This document shows positions 57,758 through 64,000 of a DNA stretch of 64,000 nt, one piece after another (the stretch's first letter is position 1; the number at the start of each line of letters is the position of its first letter). Origin of the DNA: JAWPMT01 sp965229785 (GTDB taxonomy: Bacteria > Bacteroidota > Bacteroidia > Cytophagales > Cyclobacteriaceae); assembly GCA_965229785.1 (NCBI GenBank), contig CBDDJS010000001.1, forward strand, positions 3,472,001 to 3,536,000, given 5' to 3'. The position numbers and the translations under genes are program-made. The notes beneath the pieces are model-generated. The model saw nothing but the letters and a program-made list of their open reading frames with translations, was not told the DNA's origin and made no database searches.

Positions 57758-58495
57758 ATGAAAATTTATTCTGTCTTACAGATTGGGCAATTTCACACCA
57801 ATTATTGCGAAGACTTTCTGGTAACTGAACCTGTCGGCACGGACAAACGCCTGATCGCTGTGCTGGATGGTTGTACGATGGGTACCGAATCTGCCTTTGC
57901 CTCTATGCTTTTCGGGAAGCTCTTAAGGAGCATCGCCAAGGAGCGCTACTATCAGGATTTTATTGAAAGCGAACACAAAAGCATCAATCAGATTTTGAAA
58001 GAAGTCTTTGAAAAACTATTCAAAGAAGCCCGATCCATCAAAAATCAATTGAGCCTGGACACGAATGAATTACTTTCCACCATTGTTTTAGGCATTATTG
58101 ATGAGGCCAATCAGAACGCCATTTTTCTTACTATCGGAGATGGGTTGATCTACCATGATGGTCATTCCATTGAATATGAACAAGATAACAAACCTGATTA
58201 CCTGGGTTATCATTTAGGAGAAGATTTTGAAACCTGGTTTAATCAACAAAAACAGGTGCTTTCCATCTCCAACTTTAAGGATTTATCTATCAGTACCGAT
58301 GGCATTTTCACTTTTAAAAATTTGTCAAAGAAAGATGAAAAGGAGTATTCCGATGAGGTGATCGAATGTTTACTCAGTGACAGACAGTATTCGGAGCATG
58401 ACAATTTTCTAGAACGTAAACTCCGGCATCTGGAACAAGAAAAACAACTCGCAGTGACCGACGATTTGGCCATAGTGCGTATCATATGTGACTAG
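57758..58495 (+). CDS. PP2C-like protein phosphatase
   Basis: A 245-residue cytoplasmic protein resembling PP2C serine/threonine phosphatases of the short type. Seen: QIGQFHTNYCEDFLV at the N-terminus (the RxxxxNEDxx-like position with the metal Asp), AVLDGCTMGTESAFASMLFG in place of the DGxGG motif, TIVLGIIDEANQNAIFLTIGDGLIY, and LSISTDGIFTF and VTDDLAIVRI near the end, which carry the later metal Asp residues. An ATG at 57713 would add 15 residues; 57758 (MKIYSVLQIG) fits the fold better. No kinase gene is adjacent. Confidence 0.72.
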   Translation: MKIYSVLQIGQFHTNYCEDFLVTEPVGTDKRLIAVLDGCTMGTESAFASMLFGKLLRSIAKERYYQDFIESEHKSINQILKEVFEKLFKEARSIKNQLSLDTNELLSTIVLGIIDEANQNAIFLTIGDGLIYHDGHSIEYEQDNKPDYLGYHLGEDFETWFNQQKQVLSISNFKDLSISTDGIFTFKNLSKKDEKEYSDEVIECLLSDRQYSEHDNFLERKLRHLEQEKQLAVTDDLAIVRIICD

Positions 58496-58629
58496 CCTTT
58501 TATCCAGCTCATTCACAGTACTCAGCTCCGAATCGCTTCTTTAAGAGAAAAGAATTCCGACATTTTCTTAACTCTCGGGTAGGGTCTGTACTCCGATCCG
58601 GTATTCAATACAAAGATCAAACAATGGGT

Positions 58630-59868
58630 ATGAAAAAATTGACGCTTTTGGCTTACATCCTTTTACTCGCGGCATTGCTATCTTGTGGGGTTGGGGAAGA
58701 CGAAGAAGAGATGGAAGAATCCATCGAGGAAAACGAACAAACTCTGGGTGAAACCCGATTTACAGATGAGGAAATGGGTACATTCAATGGCATCTTGAAC
58801 CTTCAGCAGCAGCTATTCAATTATTCCAGTCTGAATATACCGGAGTATTTTGAAGAAAGTAGCGGATCATTACCTCATCAGGATAATACACCAGAGAACA
58901 ATCCGGTAACAGATGCCGGAGCCACGCTGGGCAGAGTACTATTCTACGATAAAAATCTATCCGCCAACAATACCATTTCATGTGCCTCCTGCCATCAACA
59001 AGAAAAAGGGTTTTCAGATCCGGCAAGATTCAGTGTGGGTCTGAATGGTGAGACCACTAAACGCAACTCCATGACGCTAATCAATAGTCGTTGGTATCAA
59101 AAGAAAGGATTCTTCTGGGATGAACGAGCGGCTACGCTGGAAGATCAGGTCCTGATGCCTATACAAGATCACGTCGAAATGGGGTTGGAATTGTCGGAAC
59201 TGGTCAACAAACTCGAGGAATTGACATATTATAGCACGCTCTTTAATAAAGCTTTTGGAAGCCCAGAAATCACAACCGATCGGATCGCTTTGTCTCTGGC
59301 ACAATTTACCCGGTCCATCGTATCACTTGACTCCAAATTCAATCAAGCCGTAAGAGCTGACGGGTTGGATGAAGTACCAGAAACAGAGATGGTGGCCCTT
59401 TCCACCCTAACAGAACAGGAAAATGTGGGGCTCGATATCTTTTTCAATTACGCTACTTGCGGTTATTGCCATATGGGCCCCGCACATGTTGCCGATAGCA
59501 TGAAAAACAATGGCCTGCAGCTTAATTATGCCGATAAAGGAAAAGCTGAATGGACCGGCAATCCCAATGACAATGGTCTGTTCAAACCCCCATCACTCGC
59601 CAATATTGCTCAAACAGCACCATACATGCATGATGGTCGTTTTGAAACTTTGATGGATGTGGTCAATCACTACAATAGCAATATCCAGGCCCATTCGAAC
59701 TTGAATTTTCGACTGACTACCGAAGATAGAGATGGCACTGTTGGGGGAACGCCATTGGTATTGGAATTGGACCAGGAACAAAAAGAAGCACTGGTGGCTT
59801 TTCTCAAAACGTTCACTGATGAAAAACTAAGTCAGGAAGAAAAATACAGCAATCCTTTCATCGAATGA
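58630..59868 (+). CDS. MauG/CcpA-type dihaem cytochrome c peroxidase, lipoprotein
   Basis: A 412-residue exported dihaem protein. The signal LLAALLSCGVG is a lipobox (Cys near 20), followed by an acidic linker with many Glu residues. Two haem-binding motifs are C118-x2-C121-H122 (CASCHQ) and C277-x2-C280-H281 (CGYCHMG). Between them is FWDERAATLEDQVLMPIQDHVEMG and after the second is TAPYMHDGRFETLMDVVNHYN, typical of the bacterial cytochrome c peroxidase family, which reduces H2O2 in the periplasm; some relatives modify proteins. ATG 58630 is chosen over one two codons upstream. It appears monocistronic. Confidence 0.9.
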   Translation: MKKLTLLAYILLLAALLSCGVGEDEEEMEESIEENEQTLGETRFTDEEMGTFNGILNLQQQLFNYSSLNIPEYFEESSGSLPHQDNTPENNPVTDAGATLGRVLFYDKNLSANNTISCASCHQQEKGFSDPARFSVGLNGETTKRNSMTLINSRWYQKKGFFWDERAATLEDQVLMPIQDHVEMGLELSELVNKLEELTYYSTLFNKAFGSPEITTDRIALSLAQFTRSIVSLDSKFNQAVRADGLDEVPETEMVALSTLTEQENVGLDIFFNYATCGYCHMGPAHVADSMKNNGLQLNYADKGKAEWTGNPNDNGLFKPPSLANIAQTAPYMHDGRFETLMDVVNHYNSNIQAHSNLNFRLTTEDRDGTVGGTPLVLELDQEQKEALVAFLKTFTDEKLSQEEKYSNPFIE

Positions 59869-60049
59869 TTTATTTAACAGAACGCATGTAGGACTCAGTG
59901 CTATTTAATTAGTGGGTTCCATTTGTCGAGATCTCCATTGCAGCAGGTCCCCTTCATGACCTAATTGGTAAAAATCCAGGGGGGGCCAGCACCAATGGTC
60001 ACATTCTCACCTGATTGCACTGAGAATTTTGATTTGTTTTTATTGAAAT

Positions 60050-60072
60050 CTATTAAGCTTAAGCCTTAATAG
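60050..60072 (+). promoter_or_regulatory. Palindrome abutting the AraC-type start codon
   Basis: CTATTAAG (60050-60057) and CTTAATAG (60065-60072) form a perfect 8 bp inverted repeat with spacer CTTAAGC; the ATG follows with no gap. It could be a DNA operator for autoregulation or an RNA hairpin that controls access to the start codon. Confidence 0.45.
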
Positions 60073-61200
60073 ATGATTACATTTCTCAACTTCACTTTGG
60101 CCGCTGGTATAACCATCACCCTACTGGCACTGGTGTTCTTATTGAAACAAAACAGTAAGAAATATCCTCAGTTCCTGTTGATTGTCTTCTACCTGTTGAT
60201 CTTCTTCATTTTACTCAATCTATATGCTGACATTCATCAATTATCTATTGCTTTTCTAATCAGTTTCATCCCACATGATATAGCCAGATGGTTGATTGGG
60301 CCTTTACTTTTTTTATATGTGAAGTCCTTGTTCATATCGTCTCGTCAAATCAGGAAGTTGTCATGCTACCACCTTCTTCCGACATTGTTCTATTGCTTAG
60401 TTTTTTCAATTCCGCTACTGATACAAGAAGTTATTCCTTCTATTAGAATCAGATACTTAAGTGTTCTTGACGACTATGACAACTGGTTGGCAATTCTTGC
60501 TGGCATATACACTTTGGGCTATTTATTGGCCACAATTAGGAATTCAGCGGCTTTTATGCGATTGATCAAGTCCAATTATTCCAATCTGACCAATAAAGAT
60601 TTATACTGGGTAAAGCTTTTGCTGATTGGCAGTGTCCTGGTGATAAGTTTCGATTTCTGTTTGAACTTATATCAAAACTTTTTTACAAGTTTTCCAATAA
60701 ACTCTGGGGTATTCACACTCATTGCTATGATCATTCTGATCGCCTATCTGGGCTATTATGGCATAGGTCAGTCTGGCATATTGTTACCAAAATTCCTACT
60801 CAAGAAACATAGGTCCACATCAAATCTACTTGCCAATTCATCACCTGAGCACATCAATGACCTTAGATTGAAGCTGGAACAAGTTCTACGTGAAAAGAAA
60901 CCTTATCTAAATCAAGAATTGACTTTAATAGCATTAGCAGAGTTAACCTCAACTACTGATAAAAAATTATCCTCCCTGCTCAATCATCACCTGAACATCT
61001 CCTTCTATGACCTAATCAATCGGTACAGAGTCAACGCAGTGAAAGAAATGATAGACGAAGGAGGTTTAGAACAATATACGCTTCTTGGCATTGCCTATTC
61101 TTGTGGTTTCAATTCAAAAGCAAGTTTCAACCGGGTATTCAAAAAAGAAACCGGCATTTCCCCTTCACGGTATGGGAAAAGGTCTCAAACAGACGAGTAA
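60073..61200 (+). CDS. AraC family regulator with N-terminal membrane domain
   Basis: A 375-residue protein. About seven hydrophobic helices fill residues 1-235 (for example IVFYLLIFFILLNLYA and VFTLIAMIILIAYLGYYGIG), and the C-terminal 100 residues form an AraC-type double helix-turn-helix: LTLIALAELTSTTDKKLSSL in the first, IAYSCGFNSKASFNRVFKKE and GISPSRYGK in the second. Such membrane-tethered regulators probably sense an external or membrane signal. It is followed on the same strand by an S41 peptidase gene 76 bases on, which may be its target. Confidence 0.87.
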   Translation: MITFLNFTLAAGITITLLALVFLLKQNSKKYPQFLLIVFYLLIFFILLNLYADIHQLSIAFLISFIPHDIARWLIGPLLFLYVKSLFISSRQIRKLSCYHLLPTLFYCLVFSIPLLIQEVIPSIRIRYLSVLDDYDNWLAILAGIYTLGYLLATIRNSAAFMRLIKSNYSNLTNKDLYWVKLLLIGSVLVISFDFCLNLYQNFFTSFPINSGVFTLIAMIILIAYLGYYGIGQSGILLPKFLLKKHRSTSNLLANSSPEHINDLRLKLEQVLREKKPYLNQELTLIALAELTSTTDKKLSSLLNHHLNISFYDLINRYRVNAVKEMIDEGGLEQYTLLGIAYSCGFNSKASFNRVFKKETGISPSRYGKRSQTDE

Positions 61201-61276
61201 TAGGTCTCAATAAAACCTTTGAGACGTTTTACGGGCTGCTTCTCAATTGTTTTGCTCGAAATATTCAAATGAAACT

Positions 61277-62512
61277 ATGAGTAAAAGGAATTGGGTAATG
61301 ATTTTGATTGCCACATTGACGTGTTATTCCTGTGTTGGAACATACCGTGATACAGACAAAATCACATTAAAAGAAAAGGCAGCAATTATTGATAAGATCT
61401 CCAGTATACTGAAGAATGATGGATATGCTTTTAATCAAACATTCAATGACATTGATGTAAAATTGGCAAAACATCGAGCTAGCATAGACACCACTACAAC
61501 CATTGGTTCATTCGTAAGCTCATTGAAACCTGTATTCAAAAGTTATGGTCTTTCACACTTACGGATTCGAACACCAGAGCAGGTAAGTAATAGAAAAAGA
61601 GGGATGCATGTAGGCATTGGTGCCAGTCTTGTCAAAACGGATTCAGGATACTTTGTCACCCGGGTTGTGAATCATGGCGTAGCAGATTTAGCAGGTATTA
61701 AATGGGGTGATTTCCTGATCAGTGAAAACAATAATCGCATTACTTCTGCCGCGCAATTAAAACATAAGCCGCATACAATAACCAACATTCAACTCAAACG
61801 AAGGAATAAGCTTAAATCACTGAAGGTGAAGTATTTTGAACACCCTATTTTTTCCAAAGACAGCCTGTTCTGGTTAGATGATGAAATCGCTGTGATCGCT
61901 ATCAATAGTTTCAGAAATGATGCTTACGACAAATCGGCCATTGAATCTATGTTTTCAGAGGCGGATCATGCAAAAAAGATTGTATTGGATTTAAGAAGTA
62001 ACGGAGGCGGAGCATCCGGTAACCTCCGACATCTGTTAAGTATGGTCGTTCCTTATGAGCAGGTTTGTCAATATTTCATCTATAGGGAAGATCACGAAGG
62101 TTTTGTGAATGAGTATAAAAGAAGGCCCAATTCATTCAAAGAATTGGTTGACTATAATGAAAGAGGACTGAAACCCGCTTTTCAATTCTGGTGGGAAAAG
62201 ACATATCAGGGAGAAATAATAATTATTATTGATGAAAACTCCGGGAGTGCAGCAGATATTTTCCCTGTATGTATACAAGACCTGAACAGAGGCACAATTA
62301 TAGGCAAACAATCTATTGGGCAGGTACTTTTTGGGAATGTCGAAGGACTCAATCTGGGTATGGAGTTTATGTACCCTACTGGAGAAGCGGTCAGGCTTAA
62401 CAAAGCCGTTAATTTAGAAGGTCATGGATGTGTGCCTGACATCTCGTTTTCCAGAGAAAACACCGCTAATACAGCCTTTGTCTATCAATTCATAAAAAAT
62501 AAAATGAAGTGA
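61277..62512 (+). CDS. S41 family C-terminal-processing peptidase-like lipoprotein
   Basis: A 411-residue exported serine peptidase-like protein. The signal VMILIATLTCYSCVG has a lipobox. A PDZ-like domain is at about 105-190 (GASLVKTDSGYFVTRVVNHG, GVADLAGIKWGD). The S41 core follows with DLRSNGGGASGNL, the likely nucleophile S324 in ENSGSAADIF and the likely base K344 in GKQSIGQ. Ser-Lys spacing is as in the family, so it may be active. The ATG at 61277 is preferred because it begins the signal peptide; an upstream in-frame ATG at 61247 is less likely. It follows the AraC-type regulator gene. Confidence 0.86.
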   Translation: MSKRNWVMILIATLTCYSCVGTYRDTDKITLKEKAAIIDKISSILKNDGYAFNQTFNDIDVKLAKHRASIDTTTTIGSFVSSLKPVFKSYGLSHLRIRTPEQVSNRKRGMHVGIGASLVKTDSGYFVTRVVNHGVADLAGIKWGDFLISENNNRITSAAQLKHKPHTITNIQLKRRNKLKSLKVKYFEHPIFSKDSLFWLDDEIAVIAINSFRNDAYDKSAIESMFSEADHAKKIVLDLRSNGGGASGNLRHLLSMVVPYEQVCQYFIYREDHEGFVNEYKRRPNSFKELVDYNERGLKPAFQFWWEKTYQGEIIIIIDENSGSAADIFPVCIQDLNRGTIIGKQSIGQVLFGNVEGLNLGMEFMYPTGEAVRLNKAVNLEGHGCVPDISFSRENTANTAFVYQFIKNKMK

Positions 62513-62642
62513 GGGTTGACGTAAAATAGGATCAAGCAATTTTTCTGGGGAACTCCTTAACTGAATGCAATTTTCAAGATCTAATGTTGAGTCTTGCCAC
62601 TTGAAATACCTTCTAACAGACTATCAAGGCAATAAGCTTCGT

Positions 62643-62825
62643 CTTTCCTCCCACTTTTCCACGGTACGCCGCGCGGCGATGAAAAGTGGGACAAAAATCT
62701 AGCGGTTCCCCGCCGGGGCCTGATTCATTTTTTAACGTCTTTTGTCTCAAAAGAGCAGGAATAAAATAAACTCGCCAATGTGCAATTGGAATCAAACGAA
62801 ATTCAATAACGGCTCGAACAGACTT
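62643..62825. repeat. Interspersed hairpin repeat, copy B
   Basis: This is the second copy of the element at 14583-14728. Stem: CCCACTTTTC (62650-62659) and GAAAAGTGGG (62681-62690), followed by ACAAAAATCTAG, GAGCAGGAATAAAATAAACT and CGGCTCGAACAGA. Compared with copy A it has two GC-rich insertions, one in the hairpin loop containing the palindrome GCCGCGCGGC and one after the CTAG containing CCCCGCCGGGG. It lies between the S41 gene and aroA and is probably not translated. Confidence 0.7.
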
Positions 62826-62872
62826 GATCCGTAAAATATCCCTTGTTTGAAAGTGAGGAGATATGCGGAGAA

Positions 62873-62903
62873 TAAAAAAAGCCCCTCCAGGTTAGGGAGA
62901 GGC
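62873..62903 (-). terminator. Terminator after aroA
   Basis: On the minus strand GCCTCTCC-CTAACCT-GGAGGGGC forms an 8 bp stem with one T-G pair and is followed by a run of seven T. It begins 75 bases after the aroA stop codon. Confidence 0.8.
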
Positions 62904-62977
62904 CATCTTCATTTGGTTAGGAATATCTTATAAATTCTTTTATTCTTCTTTAGTGACCTAAAGGTATATCAAAAATT

Positions 62978-64000
62978 TTAATCCATCCTAATTCCCACGC
63001 TTTTCAAGTCGTCCCAATATCCGGGATATGACTTGGCCACGACGCCCGGCTCTTCGATTTTGAGATCACTTACGAGGCTCAAAGGTCCGAAGGCCATGGC
63101 CATGCGGTGATCTTCGTAGGTCTGAATGGTAGGTTCCGAAAATGCCGTGTTGCCTGGTTTCAATATCCAGGAGTTTCCTAAATCTTCAAGTGTGGCACCC
63201 ATTTTTGCTAATTCATTTCGCATGGCCCCTACCCGGTCCGTTTCCTTGATATAAAGTGTTTCCAGGCCTGTCATGTTTAGGGTAATTCCTTTCAACGCAG
63301 CGGCTACCATAACTCCCTGGGCAAGGTCCGGACATTTATTGAAATCAATGCTCAGTTCCCTTGCTTCCTTTCCATTTTTAGTCAATCTCACTCCATTTGA
63401 TTCGTAGGTTGTTTGCACACCAAAAGACTCCATGATCGTTACGATGGCCTGATCTCCCTGAAAACTTTTTTCTTTGAGTCCTGTGAGCAGCAAGTTGGCT
63501 TCTGAAGCTACCGCTGCCATGGCATACCAATAACTTGCTCCGGACCAGTCGCTTTCTACCTGATATTTTCCAGATTGGTAGGTCTGAGGCGCAATATCAA
63601 TCACGGCACCATCCCACGTATGATTAACTCCAAAATTAGACATCAGTCCAAGGGTCATCTCAATGTATGGACGACTAAAAATCTCCTCCGTTAAGATCAG
63701 CCTTAGCCCTTCCGGTAAAGTCGGAGCGATCATCAGCAGGGCACTTATGAATTGACTGGAAATATTGCCTGGAATTGAAACCTCTCTGGTTTTCTGTGTC
63801 CTTAGGCCATTGATTTTCATCGGAGGATATCCATCTTTTTCAAGATAAACTATATCAGATCCCAGCGCCCGAAGTGCATCCACCAAAAGACCTATGGGTC
63901 GATTTTTCATTCGTTCCGTTCCGGTAATGGTTTGCCCTTGTCCATGAACACCCAGATAAGCCGTGCAGAACCTCATGGTGGTTCCGGCTTCCATCACGTC
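62978..64000 (-). CDS. aroA: 3-phosphoshikimate 1-carboxyvinyltransferase, C-terminal part (runs off right edge)
   Basis: EPSP synthase joins PEP to shikimate-3-phosphate in the aromatic amino acid pathway. The open frame runs without a start to base 64000, so the N-terminal fifth is missing; 340 residues remain of a usual 400-430. Seen: VMEAGTTMRFCTAYL, matching the conserved (D/N)AGTxxR-type block, the substrate-binding region SSQFISALLMIAPTL, KETDRVGAMRNELAKMG, and the C-terminal YEDHRMAMAFG. All are diagnostic of AroA. It ends at a terminator at 62873-62903. Confidence 0.95.
   Translation of the reverse strand, partial: DVMEAGTTMRFCTAYLGVHGQGQTITGTERMKNRPIGLLVDALRALGSDIVYLEKDGYPPMKINGLRTQKTREVSIPGNISSQFISALLMIAPTLPEGLRLILTEEIFSRPYIEMTLGLMSNFGVNHTWDGAVIDIAPQTYQSGKYQVESDWSGASYWYAMAAVASEANLLLTGLKEKSFQGDQAIVTIMESFGVQTTYESNGVRLTKNGKEARELSIDFNKCPDLAQGVMVAAALKGITLNMTGLETLYIKETDRVGAMRNELAKMGATLEDLGNSWILKPGNTAFSEPTIQTYEDHRMAMAFGPLSLVSDLKIEEPGVVAKSYPGYWDDLKSVGIRMD

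Noticed and set aside
62613..62795. Minus-strand 60-residue open frame in repeat copy B
   Set aside because: It coincides with the interspersed repeat; the matching frame in copy A stops after 16 residues, so it is probably not a gene, although the peptide similarity is noted under the repeat.

Overview
The window looks like a piece of the chromosome of a Bacteroidota bacterium, most likely a marine-type Cytophagales relative. The lineage call is an inference from gene content. It rests on a SusC/SusD pair, a PorE-like OmpA/PD40 protein, DUF2480, ATPase-less FtsX-type permeases, VCBS/ASPIC lipoproteins, promoters of the TTG...TANNTTTG type, and gene starts that mostly lack a Shine-Dalgarno sequence although the 16S tail carries an intact CCTCC. 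No phage, integrase, IS transposase or CRISPR array was seen.

Layout. 1-7 kb: a MATE exporter cut by the window edge, an orphan CD-NTase-like protein, an M3 oligopeptidase and an FtsX-type permease. 7.6-13.3 kb: a complete rRNA operon on the minus strand (16S, tRNA-Ile, tRNA-Ala, 23S, 5S) with promoter, terminator and a degenerate extra copy of the 5S 5' end. 13.3-23.8 kb: housekeeping genes, namely DUF2480, tsaB, fur, a RelA/SpoT enzyme, tRNA-Leu, tig, clpP, clpX, lpxB, queD and an epimerase. 23.8-36.6 kb: a minus-strand surface-nutrition region. A susC-susD-lipoprotein operon ends in a strong hairpin and is followed by a tightly packed set of VCBS/ASPIC lipoprotein, arylsulfotransferase-like lipoprotein, CHR-family anion transporter and PAPS-type sulfotransferase. 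36.9-42.1 kb: lepA-folD-queE and a PorE-like OmpA protein. 42.3-52.2 kb: a bestrophin-like channel, a LysM/GH19 lysin, an M48 peptidase, a FadH-type reductase, a PadR regulator coupled to a large permease, and a lipoprotein. 52.2-56.8 kb: the tyrosine/homogentisate catabolic operon hpd-hmgA-fahA plus a flavin reductase-like gene, behind a promoter covered by two palindromes. 56.9-64 kb: a small outer-membrane protein, a PP2C-like phosphatase, a MauG-type dihaem peroxidase, an AraC-type membrane regulator, an S41 protease, and aroA cut by the right edge.

Most unusual signals: (1) the four-gene VCBS/ASST/CHR/sulfotransferase set, which joins two unrelated sulfuryl-transfer families to an oxyanion transporter; (2) a stand-alone CD-NTase-like protein whose metal-binding pair reads ExE rather than DxD; (3) an interspersed repeat present twice (near 14.6 and 62.7 kb) whose hairpin shows a compensatory base-pair change and whose second copy carries GC-rich palindromic inserts; (4) two TTGTC-N2-GACAA palindromes sitting on the -33 and -7 elements of the hpd promoter. 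All functional statements are read from sequence and family knowledge; no searches were run.
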